Shown one piece after another: positions 9,002 to 18,179 of a DNA stretch of 64,000 nt (positions are counted from its first letter, which is position 1; the number at the start of each line of letters is the position of its first letter). Position numbers and translations under genes: made by a program. The notes under the pieces are model-generated. The model was not told the DNA's origin. It was given only the letters and a program-made list of their open reading frames with translations, and did not search any database. Location of the stretch: contig JAEINK010000010.1 of NCBI GenBank assembly GCA_016342585.1, forward strand, positions 40,756 to 104,755. The letters run 5' to 3'. The stretch comes from Spirochaetales bacterium. GTDB lineage: Bacteria; Spirochaetota; Spirochaetia; UBA9216.

Positions 9002-11501
9002 CGATATTCACCAGTTTATCCGGAACGGCGATAACCTTTACCACCGTCTTTCCCTCGATAAATCCCTGTATTCGTTTATTTGCCATGGCTGTTTTCTCAA
9101 GGCTTGCTTTGTCGAGGCCTGCCGGGAGCTGAATTTTCTCCCTTACCTTTCCATTGACCTGAATGACGATTGTTTTTTCATCTTCCAGGGTAAGTTCTTC
9201 CTTCCAGGTCGGATAGGTTTCATAGGTCAGGGTCTCTTTATGACCCAGCTTATTCCATAACTCCTCACCAAGGTGGGGGGCATAGGGGGCCAGGAGAAGA
9301 ATGAACGGTTCCCAGAGGTTCTTATTCAGGTTCTCTTCTTTATACAGCTCATTTACAAAGATCATCATCTGGGCAATGGCGGTATTAAACTCAAGATCCC
9401 CCGTATCGTTGCTCACCTTTTTAATGGTCTGATGAAGGTGCTTTATCATGGAAGAGGAAGGTTTTGTCGTAACAAGTTCCCGCTCGGAAAGTCTCCAGAC
9501 TCGGTCGAGGAATCTATGAACACCCACAACACCCTTGGTTGACCAGGGTTTGGAAACCTGCAGGGGCCCCATGAACATCTCGTACAGACGCATGGAGTCG
9601 GAACCGAACTCACCGATAATCTCGTCGGGGTTGATAACATTTTTAAGGCTTTTGGACATCTTGGCAACAACCTGGAAAACCTCTTCCCCTGTTGATATTT
9701 CAAAGTATTTCCCGGTTTCCCGCTCTTCGATCTCATCGGTGGGAACGAGGGATTTATCCTTTCTCTGGTAGGCAAAACTCGTGATCATTCCCTGATTGAT
9801 TAGCCTGGCAAAAGGTTCTGCGTCCTTAACCACACCAATCTCGTGAAGAACCTTATGCCAGAACCGGGCATACAGAAGGTGGAGAACCGCATGTTCGGCT
9901 CCTCCCACATACAGGTCTACGGGCATCCAGTAGTCCATCTTTTCCTGGGAGGCGAAAGCCTCGTCGTTTTTCGGATCGATATAACGGAGGTAGTACCAGC
10001 ATGAACCCGCCCACTGGGGCATGGTGTTGGTTTCCCTCCTTCCGGGACCGCCGCATTCGGGACAGGTTGTATTTACCCATTCCTCAATATTCGCCAGGGG
10101 GGATTCTCCCGTTCCGGCGGGCGTATAACTTTCAACTTCCGGCAGGGTCAGAGGAAGCTCTGATTCGGGAAGGGGAACAATGCCGCATTTATCACAATGA
10201 ACAAGGGGGATGGGTTCTCCCCAGTATCTCTGCCGTGCAAAAATCCAGTCACGCAGTTTGTAGTTAACCGCCTTGGTTCCCATCTCCCGTTCTTCAAGCC
10301 AGGCTATCATGGCAGAGATAGCCTCTTCTTTATTCATTCCATCCATAAATCCCGAGTTCACATGGGTTCCATCCTCGGTCCACGCCTCTTCCTGGACATT
10401 TCCGCCCTTTAAGACTTCGATAATCGGTAGATCGAACTCTTTGGCGAACTCCCAGTCCCTCGTATCGTGGGCGGGAACCGCCATGATGGCACCGGAACCG
10501 TAGGAAATAAGAACATAATCGGCGATCCAAATGGGGATCTTCTGATCATTTACAGGGTTGATGGCATAGGCTCCGGAGAAAACGCCGGTCTTCTCCTTGG
10601 CAAGGTCGGTCCGTTCAAGATCGGACTTTTTATTGGCCATATCGATATAAGCCTCAACAGCCTCTTTTTTATCCGCAGAGGTTATCTTTGCCACAAGGGG
10701 GTGTTCGGGGGCAAGTACCATATAGGTCGCGCCAAAGAGGGTATCCGGTCTTGTTGTATAAACCTGGATCTCATCCTCGCTGTTTTCTACCTTGAAAACA
10801 ACATCCGCCCCTTCACTTCTTCCAATCCAGTTCTTCTGCATAGCCTTAATGGCGCTGGACCATTCGAGACCATCAAGATCTTCCAGAAGCTGATCTCCGT
10901 ATTCGGTGATCTTTAGTATCCACTGCCGAATATTCTTTCGACTTACCTGGCTGTGGCACCTCTCGCATCTTCCGTCCTTCACCTCTTCATTGGCAAGACC
11001 TGTCAGGCAGGAGGGACACCAGTTGATTGGAGTCTGTGACTCATAGGCCAGACCCTTCTTGAAAATCTGAAGGAAGATCCACTGTGTCCATTTATAGTAA
11101 TCCGGTTCACAGGTAGAGATCTCCCTGTCCCAGTCATAGGAAAAACCCAGGGATTTGATCTGTTTTCTGAATTTTTCGATATTATCATTCGTCGAAATTT
11201 TTGGATGAGTTCCTGTCTTGATCGCATAGTTCTCTGCGGGAAGACCAAAGGAGTCGAACCCCATGGGATGAAGGACATTATATCCGTTCATCCGGAGGTA
11301 TCGACAGTATATATCGGTGGCCGTATATCCTTCAGGATGGCCCACATGGAGTCCCGCAGATGACGGGTAGGGGAACATGTCCAGGACGTATTTTCTCTTA
11401 TCAGCAGGGAAGGACAAATCTTCGGTAACCTTAAAGGTCTTGTTCTCTTCCCAGTAGTTCTGCCATTTGGCTTCTATGTCTTTGAATGGGTATTTGCTCA
11501 T
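8991..11501 (-). CDS. leuS: Leucyl-tRNA synthetase
   Basis: An 836-residue class I aminoacyl-tRNA synthetase that charges tRNA-Leu. The HIGH-type motif is in [15 protein letters not shown] and the KMSKS motif in [15 protein letters not shown]. Between them lie a four-Cys zinc module (CPSCLTG ... CERCHS) and the CP1 editing domain with [19 protein letters not shown]. The C-terminal anticodon and leucine-specific domains are complete. I chose the second Met (11501, [14 protein letters not shown]) because a strong promoter upstream puts transcription start on its A; the ATG at 11510 lies within the -10 element. The M24 peptidase gene overlaps its end by 11 bases. Confidence 0.95.
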   Translation of the reverse strand: MSKYPFKDIEAKWQNYWEENKTFKVTEDLSFPADKRKYVLDMFPYPSSAGLHVGHPEGYTATDIYCRYLRMNGYNVLHPMGFDSFGLPAENYAIKTGTHPKISTNDNIEKFRKQIKSLGFSYDWDREISTCEPDYYKWTQWIFLQIFKKGLAYESQTPINWCPSCLTGLANEEVKDGRCERCHSQVSRKNIRQWILKITEYGDQLLEDLDGLEWSSAIKAMQKNWIGRSEGADVVFKVENSEDEIQVYTTRPDTLFGATYMVLAPEHPLVAKITSADKKEAVEAYIDMANKKSDLERTDLAKEKTGVFSGAYAINPVNDQKIPIWIADYVLISYGSGAIMAVPAHDTRDWEFAKEFDLPIIEVLKGGNVQEEAWTEDGTHVNSGFMDGMNKEEAISAMIAWLEEREMGTKAVNYKLRDWIFARQRYWGEPIPLVHCDKCGIVPLPESELPLTLPEVESYTPAGTGESPLANIEEWVNTTCPECGGPGRRETNTMPQWAGSCWYYLRYIDPKNDEAFASQEKMDYWMPVDLYVGGAEHAVLHLLYARFWHKVLHEIGVVKDAEPFARLINQGMITSFAYQRKDKSLVPTDEIEERETGKYFEISTGEEVFQVVAKMSKSLKNVINPDEIIGEFGSDSMRLYEMFMGPLQVSKPWSTKGVVGVHRFLDRVWRLSERELVTTKPSSSMIKHLHQTIKKVSNDTGDLEFNTAIAQMMIFVNELYKEENLNKNLWEPFILLLAPYAPHLGEELWNKLGHKETLTYETYPTWKEELTLEDEKTIVIQVNGKVREKIQLPAGLDKASLEKTAMANKRIQGFIEGKTVVKVIAVPDKLVNIVAK

Positions 11502-11508
11502 GGGTGGC

Positions 11509-11537
11509 ATGATACCTGTAGATGGAGGTTAGGTCAA
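11509..11537 (-). promoter_or_regulatory. leuS promoter, apparently leaderless
   Basis: On the minus strand TTGACC (11532-11537), exactly 17 bases, then TATCAT (11509-11514). Seven bases later comes the ATG at 11501, so the message would begin at or one base before the start codon. The same two hexamers with the same spacing occur before pepT. Confidence 0.65.
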
Positions 11538-11725
11538 TAAATGGAGGCCTTAAGGGGGCCTTCTATAGCCGTTCAATTTGTTTTTCGGCGGAGGTTTCCC
11601 CTAAACTGAATCCAAAGGATTCTGTCTTACAGTCCGACCTTTTCGCCGGTCCTGCTCTCCCCTCGCTTACGTCCATGGTGCTCCTGTTTTTCGGGACTTA
11701 TGGGATGTGGAGAAATCAGAAAAAA

Positions 11726-11754
11726 TTTTAATATACATAAAGTTGAGTTATAAT
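11726..11754 (+). promoter_or_regulatory. Candidate promoter of the small exported protein gene
   Basis: A perfect TATAAT at 11749-11754 is followed by AAAGGAG at 11761-11767 and the ATG at 11774. The -35 at 17 bases (TTTTAA, 11726-11731) is poor. The remainder of 11538-11725 is without an ORF or hairpin that I can support. Confidence 0.4.
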
Positions 11755-11773
11755 TATAAAAAAGGAGTAATTT

Positions 11774-12310
11774 ATGAAAAGATATTCTATTTCGCTTATT
11801 TGTTTTTTTCTTTTGTGTACCTCTCTTATCGGCCAGGAAAACCGGCTCTCCGATGGCGATGTGGAAAAGTTTCTGAATACATTTCCAGTAATCATGGAAG
11901 AACTCGATGCTCTGGGACAGACCCTTGAGAGTACCGGTGAGAACTTCATTCTACCGGCCGCCGTGAGAACTTCCGAAGAGGCACAACAGATTTTCAGCCG
12001 ACAAGGATGGGATGACAATTATTATGATAAAATCGGACTCATCCTTGAGGGGTATACTCTCTCCATCATGGAATCCGAGATGTTGACAGTCATGCCCGAT
12101 ATACAGGATGCTCTTGATGAAATCGATGCTACACCGGTCTCTCCCTACTTTACCGCTGAGATGAAAAAGCAGACCAGGGACATGATAGTGTCCGCCGTCA
12201 GAGGTATGGACCAGGCCCTTTTTGATGAAATGGATTCAATTGCTCCGGCCGATATGGAACAGATCCGTGTGCATAAGGATGAAATCAAGGAGATGCTGGA
12301 TGGGTTTTAA
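11774..12310 (+). CDS. Small exported protein, function unknown
   Basis: A 178-residue protein with a clear signal peptide (ISLICFFLLCTSLIGQ, cleaved near residue 20). The mature domain is acidic and helical, beginning LSDGDVEKFLNTFPVIMEEL. This resembles small periplasmic proteins found near envelope genes, but I cannot name a family with assurance. AAAGGAG precedes the ATG by six bases. An alkyltransferase-like gene follows 17 bases later and is probably co-transcribed. Confidence 0.72.
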   Translation: MKRYSISLICFFLLCTSLIGQENRLSDGDVEKFLNTFPVIMEELDALGQTLESTGENFILPAAVRTSEEAQQIFSRQGWDDNYYDKIGLILEGYTLSIMESEMLTVMPDIQDALDEIDATPVSPYFTAEMKKQTRDMIVSAVRGMDQALFDEMDSIAPADMEQIRVHKDEIKEMLDGF

Positions 12311-12327
12311 GGTCTAGGGAATATCCT

Positions 12328-12627
12328 GTGATATCAGATTTTGCAAAACGTGTAACAGAAATAATTGCCTCCATTCCGGCCGGAAAAGTGGCCACCTATG
12401 GGCAGATTGCTATCCTCGCGGGGAATCCCCGGGCAGGCAGGCAGGTTGCCCGGTTTCTTCACTCCATGTCGAAAAAGTATGATCTCCCCTGGCAGCGGGT
12501 GGTGAACGCCAGAGGATCCATCTCTCTCCCGGCCCCCTTCGGTGATCATCAGAGGGCCCTTTTAGAGGAGGAGGGGGTTGTTTTTGATTTAAAAGGCAGG
12601 ATTGATTTGAAAAGGTTTCAGTTTTAA
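12328..12627 (+). CDS. Alkyltransferase-like protein (ATL), DNA repair
   Basis: A 99-residue protein matching the C-terminal DNA-binding domain of O6-alkylguanine-DNA alkyltransferases: VTEIIASIPAGKVATYGQIA, GRQVARFLHS and the loop near PWQRVVNARGSIS. In true transferases that loop is PCHRV with the alkyl-accepting Cys; here Trp stands in place of Cys. This marks it as an ATL protein, a class that binds O6-alkylguanine and hands the lesion to nucleotide excision repair without removing the alkyl group. It starts with GTG at 12328 (weak AGGG upstream) and ends five bases before batE on the other strand, with no terminator between. Confidence 0.85.
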   Translation: MISDFAKRVTEIIASIPAGKVATYGQIAILAGNPRAGRQVARFLHSMSKKYDLPWQRVVNARGSISLPAPFGDHQRALLEEEGVVFDLKGRIDLKRFQF

Positions 12628-12632
12628 CCCCC

Positions 12633-13487
12633 TTACAAGCTTGCCGGATCCACAAAAGCCGCATTTTCTCCCGGAATCCAGCACTCAATACCGCCTTCCA
12701 GTCGTATTAGCCACCACTCACCCTGTTCATCCATCATTTTCCCGGAGGTTCCTCCCTCCAACGGGGCGTCGAAGGCGGGGGCATAGGAGGCAGAATCCCC
12801 CTTTCTGGCTACGGTTTTTTCAGCAGTCAGGACCAGCTGCGGATGAAGACGTTCACTCACTACCTCCACAAGCAGGGAGGTTCCGAAGATCAGGGCCGGG
12901 ATCAGGGGGATGAGGATGAATCGGCGGATGGCCGGTTTATACAAGCCTGTAATCAGGATTCCCCAGAGTATCAGGGACATGATAAGGAGTATCAAACCTT
13001 TCATTTTTCCGGTTATATCATAGTGAAAGAAGAAGAGGATCCTTTTTATCTCCTCAGGGGATGAGGAAGAGATTCTGTTACCTATTTTTTCCTCAGCCTG
13101 ATGGAGGTTGTATCGAATAGCCTTGTTCATCGGTGCAAAACGGAGGGCCCTGTTGTAGGAAAGGACGGCTTCTCCCGTTTCTCCCCCATTGAGGTAGGCA
13201 TTCCCCTGATTAAAGAATATGTGCTCATTGAGGATTCCCCTCTCCTCGATCAAGGTTTTGTAGTAAGCTGCCGACTTCAGGAAGTCATCCCGGCCGGCTC
13301 CCTTGCGCTCCTCTTCAAGTTCAAGGCCCTTCAGATAACTGTCTTCAGCCAGCAGTACAAGCCGGGAGTTCTCCGATGTCTCCTCTTCAGATGTAGTCGT
13401 CCCGGATTGGGCAAGGAGCCCCATGAGCGGTAGTGTAAGTAATAATATGATCCGCAGGCTTAATAAAATTGCTCTTGATTTTTTCAT
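12633..13487 (-). CDS. batE: BatE: TPR and SH3-type aerotolerance protein
   Basis: A 284-residue protein with a signal peptide (LLLTLPLMGLLAQ), two to three TPR units from about residue 45 to 135 (HIFFNQGNAYLNGGETGEAV), two membrane segments near 160-205, and a C-terminal SH3-like domain ending in EGGIECWIPGENAAFV. This is the BatE layout of Bacteroides and Leptospira type aerotolerance operons. Its start overlaps the batD stop as ATGA. It is the last gene of the eight-gene operon. Its biochemical role is unknown; it is presumed to act in a periplasmic complex with BatA-D. Confidence 0.82.
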   Translation of the reverse strand: MKKSRAILLSLRIILLLTLPLMGLLAQSGTTTSEEETSENSRLVLLAEDSYLKGLELEEERKGAGRDDFLKSAAYYKTLIEERGILNEHIFFNQGNAYLNGGETGEAVLSYNRALRFAPMNKAIRYNLHQAEEKIGNRISSSSPEEIKRILFFFHYDITGKMKGLILLIMSLILWGILITGLYKPAIRRFILIPLIPALIFGTSLLVEVVSERLHPQLVLTAEKTVARKGDSASYAPAFDAPLEGGTSGKMMDEQGEWWLIRLEGGIECWIPGENAAFVDPASL

Positions 13488-15262
13488 TTCAGCATCTCCT
13501 TAAGAAGCCGTTCTCCCGCTTCAGAGAATCCTTCCTCTCTTTTTCCGGCTTTCCCGGCATAGAGCCCCCGATCTATCATCGATTTAAGATCCTGATAAGC
13601 CTCAAGGGCCTCCGGTGTCGATGTAAGGGCTTCTTCGTGGCCGTAGATTCCCCGGCCTGCTCCGTCTGTTTCTGTCTCCATGAAGGCTGCCAGGGCCGCT
13701 TCAAAATCGGTGAGCGAGCCCTCTCCTCCCTTCCATCGTTTCAGGAATTTTCGGAACTCTGATGCACCGCTCCGTTTTCTTCCGAAGAACTGTTTTTTTC
13801 TTAAGAACAGGAATAGCCATGCGGCAGGAGGAAGGGTGAGTAATATGTAAAAGAGGAGGGGACTCATCCAGGGATAATTACCCGGCCGTTTAACCTTCAT
13901 AAGTTCCGAACCGGAGTATGAGGCTTCCATCCCCGATTCGTTTCTTTCCAGTTCCCGAATGGCCGGACCTGAATCTTCGAAAACCTCGAGATCTCCCGAA
14001 TCGGCTATTTTTGTGGCCAATACAGTAATGGGGATGGGGGCGGTTTGTACTTCATCCCACTCTCCCGAGGTGGTATCGAAAACCGGAAAAGTCAGGCCGG
14101 GGAAGGCCGTGGTAGAGCTGTTTTTAGCCCTGATGGTCTGGATGAATACCCTGTCATCTCCCTCGTTCCTGCCGGGGGATCGTTCCGGGGGGATGGAAAA
14201 TCCCTTTTCCAATACATCCTGACTGGTAAGAGGCGGGATAGAAAAGTCAGAGTTGGATGCTCCCGAGAAGGAAAGGGTCAGAGTAATCGGTTCTCCTACC
14301 GAGATCTCGGTTTTAGAGAGGGCGGCTTCAATTGAGACCGGTCCCAATATGGTTGATCCGGCACTTATACCAAAGCCCGGAGGGGGAGCCGGCATGGGGA
14401 GGACCTCAACGGAGCGTCCTTCCGCTGTGATGACAAGGGTAGCGAATTTATCCTGAACACTCTTATTTCCAAAGAAATCCCGCACGGTCTCACTCCCTGT
14501 CACCCCTTCAAATCTGGAAGTTGAATCCGACAGGTTCCATATCCCCTCTTTTTTGGCTTTAAGGAGGAGGGTGAATGAGAGGTAGGTGGCCTTCTCTCCG
14601 AAGGCTTCCGAATACCCCTCTTCCGATGTGGCCTGGATAGTCATGTTGTTTAGGAGAAGGTCGTACAGCCGGCCTTTGCCGGGTACCTGTCCCAGAAACT
14701 CGAAATCGTCCAGAAAGGGGAGGTTGAAGGAGATACTCCTGGCATTATTTCGGTAATACCATCTAACATTGACGGCAAACTCCTGACCGGGGTAAACCTC
14801 TGTCATGCCCGGTTCTATCGTCATGGCGTAATCATCGCTTCTGGCGGGTTCCTTTGCCCGGATCGTAAAGGGGGTTGAACTGAGGGTTTCCCCGTCGGCA
14901 TTAAAACTGATCTGCGGTACGGTGAACTCTCCTGTTTTCCCCGGTGTTATCTGAAAACTCATAAGAAACGCTTTCTCTATAACATTGGTACGTTTTCCAT
15001 TGATGATCGTAATAGATTGACTGTTTCGCCTTTGTCCGCCCAGATAGGTTATGGTTCCCCAGTCGGGATCCGGAAGCTCTTCTACCTCAACCTGATCGGT
15101 TCCATTCACTTTTGCCTGGAGGGTTAGGCTGTCGCCGGTATAACACTCCCTGGCGCTAATCGATAACTCCAGGTCCACCTGACCGAAGAGCGTCTGGCCA
15201 AATATTATCTGGGTAACTATCAGTATGGATAGTAAAGTTATCCTTCGTTTTTCTATCTGCAT
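13484..15262 (-). CDS. batD: BatD: oxygen-tolerance membrane protein
   Basis: A 592-residue protein with a signal peptide (LLSILIVTQIIFGQTLFGQ), several beta-sandwich domains facing the periplasm (ECYTGDSLTLQAKVNG; YPGQEFAVNVRWYYRN), a membrane segment near residue 485 (FYILLTLPPAAWLFLFLRKK), and a basic, helical cytoplasmic tail. This is the BatD pattern. I use the ATG at 15262, one base after the batC stop, with GAGAGGG about 10 bases upstream; earlier Met codons lie inside batC. It probably scaffolds the VWA proteins BatA and BatB. Its stop overlaps batE. Confidence 0.85.
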   Translation of the reverse strand: MQIEKRRITLLSILIVTQIIFGQTLFGQVDLELSISARECYTGDSLTLQAKVNGTDQVEVEELPDPDWGTITYLGGQRRNSQSITIINGKRTNVIEKAFLMSFQITPGKTGEFTVPQISFNADGETLSSTPFTIRAKEPARSDDYAMTIEPGMTEVYPGQEFAVNVRWYYRNNARSISFNLPFLDDFEFLGQVPGKGRLYDLLLNNMTIQATSEEGYSEAFGEKATYLSFTLLLKAKKEGIWNLSDSTSRFEGVTGSETVRDFFGNKSVQDKFATLVITAEGRSVEVLPMPAPPPGFGISAGSTILGPVSIEAALSKTEISVGEPITLTLSFSGASNSDFSIPPLTSQDVLEKGFSIPPERSPGRNEGDDRVFIQTIRAKNSSTTAFPGLTFPVFDTTSGEWDEVQTAPIPITVLATKIADSGDLEVFEDSGPAIRELERNESGMEASYSGSELMKVKRPGNYPWMSPLLFYILLTLPPAAWLFLFLRKKQFFGRKRSGASEFRKFLKRWKGGEGSLTDFEAALAAFMETETDGAGRGIYGHEEALTSTPEALEAYQDLKSMIDRGLYAGKAGKREEGFSEAGERLLKEMLK

Positions 15263-15263
15263 A

Positions 15264-16142
15264 TTACCAATCCCTCTCAACATCATTGATGCCGCCCCTT
15301 TTTTCGAGGAGGGCCTCCCTGAGTTGTCTGTTCTCCTCTTCATTTCCAAGAATCTCGGAAAGACGCTCCTGAATCTCTTCCTCACTCATGGCCTCCTCAT
15401 CGGAGGCTTCGCCGACTTTTGTTTCGGATTCTTCCTGATCCCCGGCTTCCTCATCCTGCTTTGCCTGACTGGCCTGATTTTCCTCACCATTTTCCGGATT
15501 GCTTTGAGAGTCCTGGTTTTGAGTCTGCTGGTTCTGATCAGACTGACCGGATTCTCCATCCTGAGAGTTGTCCGTCTGGTTTTCACCCCGGTCACCACTC
15601 TGCTTATCCTGATCACTCTCCTGCTGCTGTTTCTCTTCGCTTTGTTCGCCGTTTTCTCCATCTTGCTGTTCTTCTTCCCTGGATTGTTTCTGAGCCAGCA
15701 TGATCTTTGCTATCTCCAGGTTAAATGCCGCATCCTCCTGATCGGGGAGGAGGTCCAGGCTTCGATGAAGGTCTTCGATGGCCGTTTCAATCGGCGGTAT
15801 ATGGTGCTCTGCCTGATCCTCTTCCTGGTTCTGCATGGCGGCGCGGTTTGCCTCGATTATAGAAGTTCCTGCATTGTAGTAGGCCCTGGCTCTCTCATCC
15901 TCTTTTCTGAATGACTCTGCGGCCCGTCTATAATAGTTCGCGGCGGTGATGAAATCTCCAGTTCCTGAATAGACCTGGCCCAGGGCGGCAGCCCTGCCGG
16001 CGGTAGGTTTTTTATTGTATTTCGTCAGTAGTGTTTCTATTTCAGGGTTTACACCTCCCTCCTCACTTTGGGCCGTAAGGTTGAAGCAGAAAATCTGGAG
16101 GAAAATAAACACTATCATTGTAATGATTTGCTGTTTTTTCAT
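15264..16142 (-). CDS. batC: BatC: TPR protein with Gln/Glu/Ser-rich tail
   Basis: A 292-residue protein starting at the ATG at 16142 (MKKQQIITMIVFIF), which overlaps the batB stop as ATGA. After a signal peptide come TPR-like units (about 35-165). A strikingly low-complexity segment of Gln, Glu, Asp, Ser and Asn then runs from about residue 175 to 255, and the end is a helical acidic tail with SEEEIQERLSEILGNEEEN. Fusions or neighbours of this TPR type are standard in bat operons. The polar segment is likely disordered in the periplasm. Confidence 0.82.
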   Translation of the reverse strand: MKKQQIITMIVFIFLQIFCFNLTAQSEEGGVNPEIETLLTKYNKKPTAGRAAALGQVYSGTGDFITAANYYRRAAESFRKEDERARAYYNAGTSIIEANRAAMQNQEEDQAEHHIPPIETAIEDLHRSLDLLPDQEDAAFNLEIAKIMLAQKQSREEEQQDGENGEQSEEKQQQESDQDKQSGDRGENQTDNSQDGESGQSDQNQQTQNQDSQSNPENGEENQASQAKQDEEAGDQEESETKVGEASDEEAMSEEEIQERLSEILGNEEENRQLREALLEKRGGINDVERDW

Positions 16143-17134
16143 AAATGGTGCCTCACCCTGATTATCTGGGAAAGGAGGAGGCAGAAGAGTCCTAAAAGGA
16201 GGGAAATCTGAAATTTCTGGTCCCATTCAACCTTCTTCTCGGTAACACTTCCTTTTTCTCCCCGGTTCAGGGTATTGATGATCTCCTTCAGATCCACCGT
16301 GCCGGTGGCGACATTCAGGTAGGCTCCTCCCGGGGTGGAGGCGCACATCTGACGCAGGCTTTGTGAGTCAAGACGGGTCCAGATTTCCTCACCCTCATAG
16401 GTAAGAAAACCATCCGTTTCGGCATCTTCACCTGCGGGGATCCTGTAGCCGGTAGATTCATCACCCAGACCGAGGGCAATGAGCCTTATCCCTTTTTCAC
16501 CCGCATCGACGGCGGCCTGGAGGGGCATGGATTCCTGATCCTCCCCATCAGTGATGAGTACGATATCCTTAAAACTTCCCTCTCCGGTAAAGACCTCTTT
16601 CATCACTTTTCTGATGGCATCTCCGATGAGGCTTCCTCCCCGGGAGACCGAATCGGGTGAGAGTTCAAGGACCGCCGTTTGGAAGAAGGAGTAGTCCCGG
16701 GTAAGGGGGCATTTTATTACAGAGTTCCCGGCAAATGCCACAAGGGCAACCCTGTTTCCTGCCAGGGAGGGGATGGCATCAATTATCGCATATTTAGCGT
16801 GTTCCATCCTGTCCGGTTTCAGGTCCCTGGCGGTCATGGAACGGGAGACATCCATCAGGAAAACCACATCCCTTCCGCTGGTTGTTACCTCGATTTCCCT
16901 CTTGTTCCATCGGGGGCCGGCGGCTCCTATCACCATGAAAATAATCCCTGCAAGGAGTAATCCTCCTGCCAGGTTTCTACTCCGTTTAACAGTCACGCAT
17001 CTCTTTCCTGAGGTCAGCTGGAAGCCAAAAAGTTTTCCGTTTTCCACCCTTTTTCTTATCCCCCAAATCTGAAGGAGGAGCAGGGGGAGTATAAGCCAGA
17101 GGAGCCAAAGGTATATGGGTGATTCAAAACTCAT
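16139..17134 (-). CDS. batB: BatB: von Willebrand A domain membrane protein
   Basis: A 331-residue protein with two N-terminal membrane segments (LWLLWLILPLLLLQIW and LAGGLLLAGIIFMVIGAAG), a VWA domain from about residue 88 to 285, and a C-terminal membrane segment. The metal-ion-dependent adhesion site is intact: MDVSRSM gives DxSxS, with a Thr in CPLTRDYS and Asp in LITDGEDQES. The domain should bind partner proteins through a divalent ion on the periplasmic face. The gene starts one base after batA and ends in an ATGA overlap with batC. Confidence 0.88.
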   Translation of the reverse strand: MSFESPIYLWLLWLILPLLLLQIWGIRKRVENGKLFGFQLTSGKRCVTVKRSRNLAGGLLLAGIIFMVIGAAGPRWNKREIEVTTSGRDVVFLMDVSRSMTARDLKPDRMEHAKYAIIDAIPSLAGNRVALVAFAGNSVIKCPLTRDYSFFQTAVLELSPDSVSRGGSLIGDAIRKVMKEVFTGEGSFKDIVLITDGEDQESMPLQAAVDAGEKGIRLIALGLGDESTGYRIPAGEDAETDGFLTYEGEEIWTRLDSQSLRQMCASTPGGAYLNVATGTVDLKEIINTLNRGEKGSVTEKKVEWDQKFQISLLLGLFCLLLSQIIRVRHHL

Positions 17135-17135
17135 A

Positions 17136-18179
17136 TTAAGGACTCCTCCTGAAAATCGTGTGATCCAATATTATCGAGAGGGCCAGGGAGATGAGTGAAA
17201 TTATGACAAAGAGTTTGTAATGCTCCCGGTAATTCTTATATTCCACGGCCTGTACTTCCGTTTTTTCAAGTTCATTTATCTGTGAATAGATCTCCCTGAT
17301 GGAGTCACCATCCTCGGCAAGCCAGAATTTACCACCGGTTATATCGGATATTCCCCTCAAGGTCTCGATGTCGATATTTGAGCCTACGGGGATCTTCTGC
17401 TGACCGAAGAGGCCGGCTCTTCTGACCCAGGCATCCCCTCCGAATCCAATACAGTACACCTTTATTCCCAGACTTGCGGCCAGTTCTGCCGCCTCTCCCG
17501 GACTTGTCTCTCCAGCGTTGGAGGCCCCATCGGTGATCAGGATAACTACCCGGTTTTTAACCCTGTAGCTTCCCTCTCTACCCGTCTCGAGATTGGGAGA
17601 GCCCAGCCTGGCACAGGCCAGGGCCAGGGCATCACCTATGCTGGTTCCATCCTCCTCTTCCCGATCAACCAGATTCAGGGATGTAATAAATCCCTCCAGC
17701 GGATCGTGGGAGAGGGAGAGAGGAAAGAGGGTGTCTGCGTACCTTGCGAAGGATATTAACCCTATCAGATCCTCGCTTCTTCCTTTTAAATCCTCACTGT
17801 TACCAAAAATAAAATCCTTCATTACCTGTTTTACGATTTCAAGACGATTTATCTCTTTTCCATCGAAATTTGTAAGGGCACCCATACTTCCGGATTTGTC
17901 TACGACCATCTGAAGAGCGATTCCTTCGGTTTTTTTCTCAGTTTCAACCAACTCTCCTACAGGTCTCGCCAGAGCGATCACCAAAAGGATAAAGGCCAGC
18001 ATACCAAAAAGCTTTGGCAGGAAGATGAGTTTGACCTTAATTCCCTGTTTAAGAATCGCTTTCCCTGCGGCGGGGTAGGGAATTCCATCGGTTCGCTTTT
18101 TACCGAAAGGATTCCCTGTCAGGATAAAGAGAGGTAATCCCAGGAGCATGAGGAGCCAGAGGGGGGTCATTAATGTCAT
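17136..18179 (-). CDS. batA: BatA: von Willebrand A domain membrane protein
   Basis: A 347-residue paralogue of BatB with the same layout: two N-terminal membrane segments, a VWA domain and a C-terminal membrane anchor (LFVIISLISLALSIIL). The MIDAS motif DKSGS is present in MVVDKSGSMG, and LITDGASNAGE supplies the later Asp. BatA and BatB are thought to interact with the MoxR ATPase and BatD in a membrane complex linked to aerotolerance or envelope stress. Its ATG overlaps the stop of the preceding lipoprotein gene as ATGA. Confidence 0.88.
   Translation of the reverse strand: MTLMTPLWLLMLLGLPLFILTGNPFGKKRTDGIPYPAAGKAILKQGIKVKLIFLPKLFGMLAFILLVIALARPVGELVETEKKTEGIALQMVVDKSGSMGALTNFDGKEINRLEIVKQVMKDFIFGNSEDLKGRSEDLIGLISFARYADTLFPLSLSHDPLEGFITSLNLVDREEEDGTSIGDALALACARLGSPNLETGREGSYRVKNRVVILITDGASNAGETSPGEAAELAASLGIKVYCIGFGGDAWVRRAGLFGQQKIPVGSNIDIETLRGISDITGGKFWLAEDGDSIREIYSQINELEKTEVQAVEYKNYREHYKLFVIISLISLALSIILDHTIFRRSP

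Noticed and set aside
11502..11540. T-box leader before leuS
   Set aside because: The promoter ends seven bases before the start codon, so there is no room for a leader RNA.
15386..15703. Open frames on both strands over the batC polar tail
   Set aside because: They arise from the biased Gln/Glu/Ser codons of batC and show no independent features.
13469..16960. Several plus-strand open frames across the Bat operon
   Set aside because: All lie antisense to well-supported genes and none has a recognisable domain or start site.
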